Source: Sedimentibacter saalensis (lineage in GTDB: Bacteria; Bacillota; Clostridia; Tissierellales; Sedimentibacteraceae). Taken from it: a stretch of DNA of 64,000 nt. The translations under genes were made by a program, and so were the position numbers. The notes below the pieces were generated by a model. It was not told where the DNA came from. It saw only the letters and a list, made by a program, of their open reading frames with translations, and searched no databases. The DNA lies in NCBI RefSeq assembly GCF_007830175.1, contig NZ_VLKH01000002.1:434001-498000 (forward strand), written 5' to 3'. Position 1 is the stretch's first letter. Every line of letters begins with the position of its first letter. This document shows, piece by piece, positions 25,397 through 34,092 of the stretch.

Positions 25397-25877
25397 CTTC
25401 GTCCTCCTCATAAGCTTCACATGTATGCTCCGAATAAGATGGAGCATAGCCATATCTAAGGTTGTTGGCCATTTTATTCATTTCACGTCCTGCAAGCAGC
25501 TCAATTGATCCACAACAGGTATTATTGAATGAATCTTTCATAAACTTAATAAGATCATCATCACTTAATAAGTCCAGAGTTTCATTTTTATAAAAATAAA
25601 ACAGTTTAAGCAGTTCTTGCAGAGTTTCAGCATAGTTATACCCAGTGATATACGGTGAATCGCAAAATTCTTTTATAATTTTATCTATAACGCCTCCTCC
25701 CAATTCAATTCGTCCGTTTGCAGACAATGATGTGAAACGAGTTTCCACAAGCTCGGCTGCCTGTTCCAATGTAAGCACAAGACCGTACTCCACTGTAAAA
25801 TCATTGCACATGATTATTTCGTTGATTGCTTGTTTTTGTACTATTGAAGATGAAAGCGCTGCAACATTAAATTCCAT
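25383..25877 (-). CDS. uncharacterised protein (DUF6323-like), coupled to the DUF6179-like gene
   Basis: A 164-residue protein, probably of the DUF6323 family (from memory of the gene pair). The middle has TRFTSLSANGRIELGGGVIDKI and EFCDSPYITGYNYAETLQELL, and the C-terminus is acidic (EAYEEDEDEQY). That acidic tail is where the next gene's ribosome site and start overlap. No function is known; stable pairing suggests the two products act together. AGGGGTG precedes the ATG. Confidence 0.7.
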   Translation of the reverse strand: MEFNVAALSSSIVQKQAINEIIMCNDFTVEYGLVLTLEQAAELVETRFTSLSANGRIELGGGVIDKIIKEFCDSPYITGYNYAETLQELLKLFYFYKNETLDLLSDDDLIKFMKDSFNNTCCGSIELLAGREMNKMANNLRYGYAPSYSEHTCEAYEEDEDEQY

Positions 25878-26208
25878 AAAACACCCCTAAAAATTTTTTA
25901 AAAAACTATTGACAAAACGATGATTTTGTGCTATATTTATGTTATCTTGTTATAATTGTATATTTTTATATCAACCAATAATATAACATGTGAATTTCTA
26001 AAAGTCAATATAACAAAGCCAATTCATTTTCTGTTGGTTTATTTTTTTTGCTTAATTTTAAAAAGTTATATTGTTCAATATAACTTTTTTATAATATTTG
26101 ACGATATTATAAGATAAAGCGTGCAAAATTTTAAAAAGCATTGTAAAATACCATAGTAATAATACATTAATATTTTTGGCATAGAGAGAAATCTCTACAG
26201 GAGGACTT
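25878..26208. other. 331-base divergent intergenic region before ftsZ
   Basis: AT-rich gap between the DUF6323-like gene (minus) and ftsZ (plus). It holds a perfect 13-bp hairpin AAAAGTTATATTG/CAATATAACTTTT with a 2-base loop (26061-26088) followed by TT and an AT-rich stretch, and further scattered ATATAAC motifs (25984, 26008). It has no gene on its upstream side to terminate, so it may be a leader attenuator or the end of a short RNA. I could not identify a convincing ftsZ promoter. Confidence 0.5.
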
Positions 26209-27273
26209 ATGTTTGAATTTGAAGATACATCAGAAAAACTTGCGAACATTAAAATAATTGGAGTTGGCGGCGGCGGAAACAACGCCGTAAACAGAATGAT
26301 AGAAGCAGGTGTCAAAGGTGTCACTTTTGTAAGCGTAAACACGGACAAGCAGGCATTGGCCAACTCAAAAGCAGATATAAAATTTCAAATAGGAAAAAAT
26401 CTGACAAGTGGTCTGGGTGCAGGAGCAAAACCGGAAATCGGTGAAAAATCAGCTCTGGAAAATGAAAAGGAAATAGCAAAATTAGTTGCAGGTGCAGACA
26501 TGCTGTTCATAACAGCCGGCATGGGCGGCGGAACCGGAACAGGTGCAGCTCCATGCATTGCAAAGATAGCAAAAGAACAAGGAATACTTACAGTTGCAGT
26601 CGTAACAAAGCCTTTTATGTTTGAAGGCAGAAAAAGAATGAAAAACGCAGAACAGGGTTTGAAAAAACTTAAAGAAAACATAGATACCCTTGTAGTTATT
26701 CCAAACGACAAGCTTTTGGAAACAACAGACAAGAAAACAACCATGCTGGAGGCCTTTTCTCTGGCAGATGACGTTTTAAGACAAGGTATTCAGGGAATTT
26801 CAGACCTTATAGCAATACCGGCAATTGTGAATCTTGACTTTGCCGATGTAAAGACAATCATGTCTGATCAGGGTCTGGCACATATGGGCATAGGACAGGC
26901 AAGCGGCGAACACAAGGCTCTCACTGCTGTAAAACAGGCTATTCAAAGCCCTCTTCTTGAAACATCCATAAATGGAGCAAGAGGAGTAATTTTAAACATC
27001 ACCGGCGGTTTGAGCATGGGAATTCATGAAATAAACGAAGCTGCAAAGCTCATAGAAGAAGCTTCAGATCCAGAGGTAAATATAATATTCGGTGCAAACA
27101 TAGATGAGTCTCTTGGAGATGAAATAAAAATCACAGTAGTTGCCACAGGTTTTGACATTGCAGAAGAAATTTCCCAGGCAGCTGCCTCTTCTTCAAATAA
27201 GGAAAAATCATCAAATGAAAGCAATCCGTCAGCCATGGATTTCAAGATTCCTGATTTCTTAAAAACATTCTAA
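26209..27273 (+). CDS. ftsZ: cell division protein FtsZ
   Basis: FtsZ is the tubulin-like GTPase that forms the division ring. The 354-residue protein has [19 protein letters not shown] at the N-terminus, the tubulin signature [17 protein letters not shown], and the T7 loop NLDFADVK that completes the neighbour's GTPase site. It ends in the conserved peptide [11 protein letters not shown] that binds FtsA and SepF, after a short linker. AGGAGGAC precedes the ATG. It stands alone, without ftsA or ftsQ, and is followed by its own terminator. Confidence 0.96.
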   Translation: MFEFEDTSEKLANIKIIGVGGGGNNAVNRMIEAGVKGVTFVSVNTDKQALANSKADIKFQIGKNLTSGLGAGAKPEIGEKSALENEKEIAKLVAGADMLFITAGMGGGTGTGAAPCIAKIAKEQGILTVAVVTKPFMFEGRKRMKNAEQGLKKLKENIDTLVVIPNDKLLETTDKKTTMLEAFSLADDVLRQGIQGISDLIAIPAIVNLDFADVKTIMSDQGLAHMGIGQASGEHKALTAVKQAIQSPLLETSINGARGVILNITGGLSMGIHEINEAAKLIEEASDPEVNIIFGANIDESLGDEIKITVVATGFDIAEEISQAAASSSNKEKSSNESNPSAMDFKIPDFLKTF

Positions 27274-27282
27274 TTGCAAAAT

Positions 27283-27312
27283 AAAACGCTCGTTAAATTA
27301 AACGAGCGTTTT
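27283..27312 (+). terminator. bidirectional terminator between ftsZ and the chemoreceptor
   Basis: AAAACGCTCGTT/AACGAGCGTTTT, 12-bp stem with a 6-base loop, T-rich on both strands. Confidence 0.9.
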
Positions 27313-27336
27313 TCATTTGTTTAATTACTGAGTTTC

Positions 27337-29355
27337 TTATTCACTCAATAATTTAAATTTACTTACTTCATCTTTTAATGCTGCAGCTTGAGCTGACAGT
27401 TCCTCACTTGATGCTGAACTTTCTTCTGCTGTTGCGGCATTGTTTTGAATTATGGCGGAAATTTGTTCTATACCCTTATTTATTTCAGAGATGGAAGATG
27501 CCTGAGCCTGAGATGCATTATCGATTTCTGAAATAATATCTTTAACATACTTTGTTTTCGTTGATACAATTTCAAGTGATTTTGCTGTGTTTTGAGCGAT
27601 TCCTGAACCTTCCTTAACTGATGAAATAGACTTTTCAATTAAACTAACAGTATTTTTTGCTGCTTCTGCTGATTTTGCAGCAAGGTTACGCACTTCATCA
27701 GCTACAACTGCAAATCCCCTTCCTGCATTTCCCGCACGGGATGCCTCAATTGCAGCATTAAGAGCTAGGATATTAGTTTGGAAAGCTATATCTTCAATTG
27801 CTTTTGTAATTTTACTTATTTCATTTGATGTTGTTTCAATTTCATTCATTGCCAGCAGCATTTTTTCCATATAATTGTTGCTGTCTTCAACTTCGTGCAC
27901 CGTTTCATCTGCATACTTTGATGCTGCATATACATTTTCTGCATTTTTATTTGCGGATTCATATATTTCATTTATGGAAGCTGACAATTGTTCTATGGAA
28001 CTTGCCTGTTCTGTGGCTCCTGATGATAAAGCCTGAGCACCGTCTGCAACCTGTGAAGCTCCTTCGTTTACCTGTTCAGCTGATATGTTGATGGCTGAAA
28101 GTGAATTGCTGAGGGACAAGGAAATATCATTTAAAGCCCTTTTAATGGGAGCAAATTCACCGGCATAGTCCTGTGTAAGAGTAATACACATGTCTCCTTT
28201 GGCGAATGTGTTTAATGCCTCAGATATTTCAGTTATATAGTCAATATATTTGCTTAACCTTATGACAGTTTTCTCAATGGCATCTGCCACTTGTCCTATT
28301 TCATCACGTGATTGTATGTCCATCTGAACATTTAAATTACCATCGGCTATTTCATTTGCAACACCTCTAAGTTTTTTCAAAGGTTTTACAATTCCCATGG
28401 CAATAAGTACAATCAATGCAAAAATTATTATAATTGCCAGGCCAAATGAAATAAGAATGGCATTTCGAACAGAATTAAATGTTTTGTTGAATTCTTTGTC
28501 AGGAAGCCCTGTAGCGACTACCCATCCAGTATCTCCTACATTTGATACGTATCCGTGTGTTTTTTCTGACTGGGACTCATATTCAATTTGGCCGGATTCA
28601 TTGTTTTCAATGGCATTTTTAATGTTTTCAGACATGTCTGTCTCAGAAATGCTCTTGTTTATATACTCTTCAACCGGGTGATAAATAACCTGTCCATTGC
28701 TTGTGGCCAGAATATAGAATCCCGTCTCTCCAAGCTTATATTCTTTCATTAACAACCCAATATTTTCAATTGAGAAATCTATTCCCACAACACCCAGAAA
28801 CTCTTTGGTATCTTCTTCATATACCGGGCATATTGCACTTACAATTATATTGCCTGTTACTGTATCCTGATATGGATCAGTAAGCACCACACTCTGCTTT
28901 TCTGTTACAGGAGCATACCATGGCCTTGATTTCATATCCCATCCTTCAGAAATCAAATAGCCATCAGATTGTGTCAGCTGGCTGGAGTCTGCATCAGCTA
29001 TCCATGAAACCACTATATTTTTAGGATCTGTTTCCTGCACATTGACCATGGTTTTCTTTGCATCAGCAAAGCTTTTTACTTCGGTAATAATCTTTCCGGG
29101 AACAGTCTCCTCAAATACTTTTTCTATCTGGCTGTTTGTAGACATCTGCTCGGCAATTGATAAATGCTTAGTGAAAAATTCACTTACCTGATATGATGCA
29201 GTTTCAGATTTAGATGCAAGTTCCCTTTGGGTTAAATCGCTTACTGAATCACCCACTTTTTGCAATATGAATACTGCCGTTGCACAAAACGCTATTATAA
29301 CCGGAACACCAATGAACAAAAGAATTTTAGCTAACAAATTTCTATTACGTACCAT
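27337..29355 (-). CDS. methyl-accepting chemotaxis protein with dCache sensor
   Basis: A 672-residue transmembrane chemoreceptor. Helix 1 (about 10-31) and helix 2 (about 300-322) flank an extracellular double-Cache domain with WDMKSRPWYAPVTEKQ and GVVGIDFSIENIG, typical of amino-acid or small-acid sensors. A HAMP linker follows, then the cytoplasmic signalling bundle with the hairpin tip AFQTNILALNAAIEASRAGN and GRGFAVVADEVRNLA. No C-terminal CheR-docking pentapeptide is seen. No other chemotaxis genes are nearby. RBS AAGGAG. Confidence 0.95.
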   Translation of the reverse strand: MVRNRNLLAKILLFIGVPVIIAFCATAVFILQKVGDSVSDLTQRELASKSETASYQVSEFFTKHLSIAEQMSTNSQIEKVFEETVPGKIITEVKSFADAKKTMVNVQETDPKNIVVSWIADADSSQLTQSDGYLISEGWDMKSRPWYAPVTEKQSVVLTDPYQDTVTGNIIVSAICPVYEEDTKEFLGVVGIDFSIENIGLLMKEYKLGETGFYILATSNGQVIYHPVEEYINKSISETDMSENIKNAIENNESGQIEYESQSEKTHGYVSNVGDTGWVVATGLPDKEFNKTFNSVRNAILISFGLAIIIIFALIVLIAMGIVKPLKKLRGVANEIADGNLNVQMDIQSRDEIGQVADAIEKTVIRLSKYIDYITEISEALNTFAKGDMCITLTQDYAGEFAPIKRALNDISLSLSNSLSAINISAEQVNEGASQVADGAQALSSGATEQASSIEQLSASINEIYESANKNAENVYAASKYADETVHEVEDSNNYMEKMLLAMNEIETTSNEISKITKAIEDIAFQTNILALNAAIEASRAGNAGRGFAVVADEVRNLAAKSAEAAKNTVSLIEKSISSVKEGSGIAQNTAKSLEIVSTKTKYVKDIISEIDNASQAQASSISEINKGIEQISAIIQNNAATAEESSASSEELSAQAAALKDEVSKFKLLSE

Positions 29356-29578
29356 AATTTTATCTCCTTAAACTCGTATGCTTAATAAATTGACAATTTA
29401 TGAATAAATTGATACTTTTCAGTTAATTTATTTAGATTGATTTTCATTGTCACTATTAAATCTTAAGAAACATATCGGCAGTTTTTTAGAATAATTTATA
29501 GGAGATTTTAAATAATTTTATTTATCAATTTAAATTGGTAATTTTATATTATGTTCTATTTATAAACCCCAAAATCTG

Positions 29579-30475
29579 CTATACTCCTTCATTGTCAAAA
29601 TCCGGTATAAAGCTTTCAAGGGCAGTTTCCCCTTCCTGTATAAAACCATTTTCAACGCCTATATCAACAGCATAATCCACAAGCTCATCATATTCATCCT
29701 CAGTTATCTTTCTGTTTATTTCAGGATGCTTTGATACTTCAGTAAGGGGCGTGTACTGGTTCATAATGCTTAAGTATATCTTATGTTTAAATGTTTCATG
29801 GACATATTTTATTATGTTCTTGGAATCATCAAGATATCCAGGCAATGTCATGTGTCTGACAATTACACCCTTAACAACCATACCATTTTCATCAAATTCA
29901 ATTTCTCCTGTCTGTCTCACCATTTCCTCTATAGCCTTAGAAGCAAGTGAAAAGTAATCCTGGCAGTTTGAATATTTTTTTGCAATATTTTCATCCATAT
30001 ATTTTAAATCAGGAAGATATACGGAAACATGTCCTTCAAGCATTTTTATGGTTTCAACTTTTTCATAACCGCTGGTATTGTAGACTATAGGAATGTTAAG
30101 TCCTTTTTTTCTGCTTATTATAATAGCATCAATTATCTGCACTACAAAATGGGTTGGGGTTACAAGATTAATGTTGTGGGCTCCCTTTGACTGAAGCTCG
30201 AGAAAAATCTCTGCAAGCCTTTCTGTAGTAATTTCCTTTCCTGACATCCCCTTTGATATATTGAAATTTTGGCAGTATACACATCCCAGAGAACATCCGG
30301 AAAAGAATACAGTTCCTGAACCGTTTGTTCCTGAAATGCACGGCTCTTCCCACATGTGAAGAGAAGCTCTGGCAACAACTAACTTGTCAGTTTCTCTGCA
30401 GTATCCCCTATTCCCCTTTGTTCTGTCAACTTTACAGTTTCTTGGACATATGATGCATTCTTTCATTAAATTCAT
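29579..30475 (-). CDS. pflX: PflX-type radical SAM protein (PFL-activase-like)
   Basis: A 298-residue radical S-adenosylmethionine protein. The SAM/[4Fe-4S] motif is C61-x3-C65-x2-C68 in FSGCSLGCVYCQN. Before it lies an extra cysteine cluster (C7, C10, C14, C26) as in COG1313 PflX proteins. Later motifs are NLVTPTHFV, VYNTSGYEKVETI and the LPDLKYMD segment. It may activate a glycyl-radical enzyme, but no such enzyme is encoded nearby and the substrate is unknown. The ATG at 30475 follows GAGGTG. It is monocistronic and divergent from the repeat-protein genes. Confidence 0.88.
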   Translation of the reverse strand: MNLMKECIICPRNCKVDRTKGNRGYCRETDKLVVARASLHMWEEPCISGTNGSGTVFFSGCSLGCVYCQNFNISKGMSGKEITTERLAEIFLELQSKGAHNINLVTPTHFVVQIIDAIIISRKKGLNIPIVYNTSGYEKVETIKMLEGHVSVYLPDLKYMDENIAKKYSNCQDYFSLASKAIEEMVRQTGEIEFDENGMVVKGVIVRHMTLPGYLDDSKNIIKYVHETFKHKIYLSIMNQYTPLTEVSKHPEINRKITEDEYDELVDYAVDIGVENGFIQEGETALESFIPDFDNEGV

Positions 30476-30562
30476 TGCAGTTTCACCTCGTAACTATATT
30501 ACCAACTACGTAATCATTTTACAAGATAAATGATATCACTAATATCTGTCTATATTATTTAT

Positions 30563-30596
30563 TACCTCCATATTGATCATAAAATCTATGGAGGTA
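30563..30596. other. unassigned hairpin in the 30.5-30.7 kb divergent gap
   Basis: TACCTCCATA/TATGGAGGTA, a 10-bp perfect stem with a 14-base loop. It lies upstream of both divergent genes, so it is not the end of either. The plus strand after it reads TTAGTATTTTTATATAA. Confidence 0.4.
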
Positions 30597-30703
30597 TTAG
30601 TATTTTTATATAAATCTGTAATTAAGAAAATTTGTATTAAAGACAGGGAGTTTTACACAAATAATGTGGAACACATAATGGACACGAGAATATTATGACG
30701 TTG

Positions 30704-30726
30704 TACAGGCTATACCTGTATAATAT
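30704..30726 (+). promoter_or_regulatory. palindromic promoter region of first repeat-protein gene
   Basis: TACAGG-CTATA-CCTGTA is a perfect inverted repeat (30704-30720), running into TATAAT (30719-30724). The second paralogue has a related TACAGGCTGT/ACAGCCTGTA element in its leader. Confidence 0.4.
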
Positions 30727-30747
30727 TATAAAGGAACGTGAGAAATC

Positions 30748-31872
30748 ATGGCAAATATATTTAATATAAATAGTGACAGCATAAAAGATAATAATGTACA
30801 AAATGACGTTGACATTCAACAAATCCCGGGCTTAAATGCAGCTGCTGCATTTAATATAGTAGGTTCAGTTGCTTCAGAAGAAAATGCTCTTGCAGCTATA
30901 ATACAAGAAGAAGCAGATAAACTATCATTATTAACCGGCGCTGCTTTAACTTTTGCTAATTTTACTGATTTAGCTGAAAGTATTACACGTACAATGAAAA
31001 CCGTTTTGCTGAAAAATACAGTGTTAGAAGCAAAGTTAACAGAAACTTTAAACTATATTGAAAATGAACCATCGTTTATAATTTCTCCAGTTTTTGTAGA
31101 TAATTTAATAGCAATTCTTGCTAGAATTGCAAACGAAGAAAATGCATTGGGCAATTTGATTAGAGCATTGGGTAATGCAGTCAGGTTGTTAGCTCCAGCC
31201 CTTTCCTTAGCACAATTACAGGCTGTTGACCAAATAGTAATATCACTGTTGAGAGTTATAACAGAAAAAAATCTTGTGCTTTTAAGTAAATTGAGAAGAC
31301 TTGTTAGATTTATAGTTAATAATTCAGATTCTTTCCCAACTCCAACAGCAGCACAGGTTGCAGCAACAATAGCTGCAATAAATAGTCTGATAACTTCAAT
31401 AACTGTTGAAGAAAATGGACTTGCTGTATTAATTGAAGGTGAAGCAGCTAAATTAAACAGAGCAGTAGCCTTAACTACTAGCGCAGCAGGTATACCTGGT
31501 TTATTAGCATTCAATAATACCATCACATCTGTTATAGATATAGTAGTTCAGAAAAATATGATCTTAGAAGCTAAACTTGAAGATATACTTGCGTTGCTTG
31601 CATTAGGTTTTACACCTGCACAATTGGCAGTATTTGCTGCAACATTATCTAATCTTCAACAATCAATTGCTAATGAGGAATTTTCACTTGCAGCTCTTAT
31701 TGGCACTGAAGCATTAAAAATCAACGCTATCGCCGGAATTACACCTGGCAACATTGGAAACTTAGTTGCTGTAAACGATAGTGCAACAACTTTACTGGAA
31801 TCAATCACATTAAAGAACATGATATTACAACAAAAGAATTTAGAAGTTATTAATTTCATACTATCACTATAA
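30748..31872 (+). CDS. four-repeat helical protein A
   Basis: A 374-residue Ala/Leu/Ile-rich protein without signal peptide. Four tandem repeats of about 88 residues are visible. Each begins with an acidic helix: SVASEENALAAIIQEEADKL (41-60), RIANEENALGNLI (126-138), SITVEENGLAVLI (217-229) and SIANEEFSLAALI (306-318). Each has a second helix around KNxxLExKL (residues 89-97, 174-182, 269-277, 356-364). The pattern resembles helical segments I remember from exosporium and collagen-like proteins of spore formers, but I cannot name a family. AAAGGAACGTGAG precedes the ATG. It is followed by a terminator and then by a paralogue. Confidence 0.8.
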   Translation: MANIFNINSDSIKDNNVQNDVDIQQIPGLNAAAAFNIVGSVASEENALAAIIQEEADKLSLLTGAALTFANFTDLAESITRTMKTVLLKNTVLEAKLTETLNYIENEPSFIISPVFVDNLIAILARIANEENALGNLIRALGNAVRLLAPALSLAQLQAVDQIVISLLRVITEKNLVLLSKLRRLVRFIVNNSDSFPTPTAAQVAATIAAINSLITSITVEENGLAVLIEGEAAKLNRAVALTTSAAGIPGLLAFNNTITSVIDIVVQKNMILEAKLEDILALLALGFTPAQLAVFAATLSNLQQSIANEEFSLAALIGTEALKINAIAGITPGNIGNLVAVNDSATTLLESITLKNMILQQKNLEVINFILSL

Positions 31873-31878
31873 TGTAAT

Positions 31879-31905
31879 AAAAGGCTCAGACTTCTTGAGC
31901 CTTTT
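31879..31905 (+). terminator. terminator of helical-repeat gene A
   Basis: AAAAGGCTCA/TGAGCCTTTT, 10-bp perfect stem, six bases after the stop. Confidence 0.85.
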
Positions 31906-31951
31906 ATACTTACTGGTAAATATAATGTAACATATAATGTAACATATCAAG

Positions 31952-31981
31952 ACAGCCTGTATAAAATATAATACAGGCTGT
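31952..31981 (+). promoter_or_regulatory. 11-bp hairpin in the leader of helical-repeat gene B
   Basis: ACAGCCTGTAT/ATACAGGCTGT with an 8-base AT loop, followed by TAATTTTTATG. It contains the CCTGTATAA motif also found at the promoter of gene A. Just upstream, TATAATGTAACA is directly repeated (31921-31945). Confidence 0.5.
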
Positions 31982-32021
31982 TAATTTTTATGAAATGCAC
32001 AAAATCTTAAGGAATGTGAGT

Positions 32022-33167
32022 ATGACTATGTCAAATAAAAATTATAATAATATGAATTTTAATATTGAAGGAATACCAAGTAATGCTGTTTCTATTGTTG
32101 GATCAGTAGCCGACGAAGAGTATTCTATTGCATCATTGCTTGAAGCTCAATCAAACTTGTTATGTAATGCAATAAATCATTGCATAACTGTCTGTGATTT
32201 CATTGATATTATTCAAAGCATAATACGAACTTTGAAGACTATAATACAAAAAAACAATATTTTAGAAAATAAATTAAGAGAAACCCTTAACTTTATACAA
32301 AAGGAAGGGATTGGTTGTTTAGATTACAATGAACAATTTGAACTTCTAAACAATTTGAATTCTGTTTTAGAAAGTATAGGCACAGAAGAATCTTCGTTAG
32401 GTTACTTAATAGATAAATTAGGAAAAGGTGTAACAAATATTGCATCTTATTGTACTTTTGATGATATTAAACAAATCAATAATCTCGTTATAACATTGAT
32501 GAAATTAATAGTTGAAAAAAACATGATACTATTAAGAAAATTACGAACAGTTATTAGTCTCATTAAATTTATAAAAGATTCAGAATTCGATATCTTTATA
32601 AAAATTAAAAAAGAAATGTTTTGCACAATAAAAAAACTCATAAATTCTATTTTTAAAGAAGAAAAAGGACTTGCCGAATTAATTTTCGGTGAAAGTGTAA
32701 AAATGAGCTGTGCATTAAAGATGTGTATAAATGAAGAAGAGCTTTCAGAACTGGATAGTTTAATAAATAGTTTTATTGATGTAATATGCGACAAAAAACG
32801 AATTCTTGAAAATAAACTTAGTGAAATCTTAACCTTATTAAATACAGTTGGTTTTAGCTCATGTGAAATTGACTCCATAATGAATCATCTTAAAGACCTT
32901 CAATCAGTTGCATATGTAGGTGAATTTGAACTATCAAAATTAATTAAAAACAATTCTAAAGAACTAAATAAATTTATTGATCAGGAATGTTGTAACTTCA
33001 ATGAATTGGTTAGATTCAACATTTGTATAACCTGTAATTTAGTCTGTCTTTTATTAAATTTAAATAGTGGACGTAAAAACAAAAATGCATTTGAATGCGA
33101 TCCAGGTAGTTGCAGCAATAAATCTATATGTAAAAAGATAAATAACATAATAAACCAAATTAAATAA
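32022..33167 (+). CDS. four-repeat helical protein B, divergent paralogue of A
   Basis: A 381-residue protein with the same repeat plan as its upstream neighbour: SVADEEYSIASLLEAQSNLL, SIGTEESSLGYLIDKLG, SIFKEEKGLAELIFGE and a fourth degenerate unit, with second helices QKNNILENKLRETL, VEKNMILLRKLR and CDKKRILENKLSEIL. Unlike A it is rich in Lys, Asn and Cys, and it ends in a Cys-rich tail (ECDPGSCSNKSICKKI). Its DNA is also visibly more AT-rich. The start at 32022 has AAGGA eight bases upstream; the longer reading to 31995 has no site. Function unknown. Confidence 0.78.
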   Translation: MTMSNKNYNNMNFNIEGIPSNAVSIVGSVADEEYSIASLLEAQSNLLCNAINHCITVCDFIDIIQSIIRTLKTIIQKNNILENKLRETLNFIQKEGIGCLDYNEQFELLNNLNSVLESIGTEESSLGYLIDKLGKGVTNIASYCTFDDIKQINNLVITLMKLIVEKNMILLRKLRTVISLIKFIKDSEFDIFIKIKKEMFCTIKKLINSIFKEEKGLAELIFGESVKMSCALKMCINEEELSELDSLINSFIDVICDKKRILENKLSEILTLLNTVGFSSCEIDSIMNHLKDLQSVAYVGEFELSKLIKNNSKELNKFIDQECCNFNELVRFNICITCNLVCLLLNLNSGRKNKNAFECDPGSCSNKSICKKINNIINQIK

Positions 33168-33183
33168 ACTTGTGGCAAACTAA

Positions 33184-33234
33184 AATAACTCACTCTTCAT
33201 ATAATTTAAAAAATTTTATGAAGAGTGAGTTATT
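33184..33234. terminator. bidirectional terminator between repeat gene B and yebC
   Basis: AATAACTCACTCTTCAT/ATGAAGAGTGAGTTATT, a 17-bp perfect stem with an AT-rich loop, between convergent genes. Confidence 0.85.
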
Positions 33235-33240
33235 ATGATA

Positions 33241-33987
33241 TTATTCTTCTTCCTCTTCTTCCGGTTCATCCCAGTTGTGGTACACTTCCTGGACATCGTC
33301 GCAGTCATCAAGAGCTTCAATTAATCTTTCAAGATATTTAACATTTTCTTCATCTTCAACTTTTACTGTTGTTGCAGGGATGTACATGATGTCACCCTTT
33401 ATGTTAGTGTATCCTGCTTCTTTCAATGCGTGCAGTACTTTTATGAAGTCTTCAGGTGCTGTTGTAATTTCGTAGCTGTCGTCCTGTGTTTCAAAGTCTT
33501 CAGCTCCAGCTTCCAAAGCCTGCATCATTAAAGTTTCTTCATCTATGCTGTCGCTTAATTCAATTTCAATGATACCTTTTCTGCTGAACAGGTATCCTAC
33601 GCAGCCTGTTGTTCCAAGGTTTCCGTTATTTTTTGAAAAATAATGCCTTACATCGGCAGCTGTTCTGTTTTTATTGTCTGTGAGGCATTGAACCATGAAT
33701 GCTGTACCGCTTGGTCCGTAGCCTTCGTATGTTATTGTTTCAAAGTTTTCGCCTGATGCTGCAGCCATACCTGTTTTTATTGCTCTGTCTATATTGTCAT
33801 TAGGCATATTTTGTGATTTTGCTTTTTCTATTGCTGTTGCCAGTGATGAATTATAGTTCGGATCAGGCCCCCCCTCTCTGACAGCTACTGTAATGTATCT
33901 TGCCAGTTTAGTGAATATTTTACCTCTTTGTGCATCTGCCTTACCTTTTTTATTTTTTATAGTTTTCCATTTTGAATGACCTGACAT
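33241..33987 (-). CDS. yebC: YebC/PmpR-family protein
   Basis: A 248-residue member of the YebC family, known as a transcription regulator in some bacteria and more recently as a translation factor that helps ribosomes through difficult proline stretches. The start MSGHSKWKTIKNKKGKADAQ and the segments GPSGTAFMVQCLTDNKNRTA and FSRKGIIEIE are diagnostic. The C-terminus is strongly acidic (WDEPEEEEEE). AAGGAGGAAA precedes the ATG. It is monocistronic. Confidence 0.95.
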   Translation of the reverse strand: MSGHSKWKTIKNKKGKADAQRGKIFTKLARYITVAVREGGPDPNYNSSLATAIEKAKSQNMPNDNIDRAIKTGMAAASGENFETITYEGYGPSGTAFMVQCLTDNKNRTAADVRHYFSKNNGNLGTTGCVGYLFSRKGIIEIELSDSIDEETLMMQALEAGAEDFETQDDSYEITTAPEDFIKVLHALKEAGYTNIKGDIMYIPATTVKVEDEENVKYLERLIEALDDCDDVQEVYHNWDEPEEEEEE

Positions 33988-34092
33988 ATTTCCTCCTTAC
34001 TATCCTACGTTTAATATAACATCGTATTTTACCATATTATTTTTAATATTTCAAATATTTTAGATAAATTTGTTTGTTTTTTTGCATTATTT

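Noticed and set aside
26058-26744. Minus-strand frames over and before ftsZ
   Set aside because: They are antisense to a highly conserved gene and have low-complexity Pro/Ser/Phe sequences.
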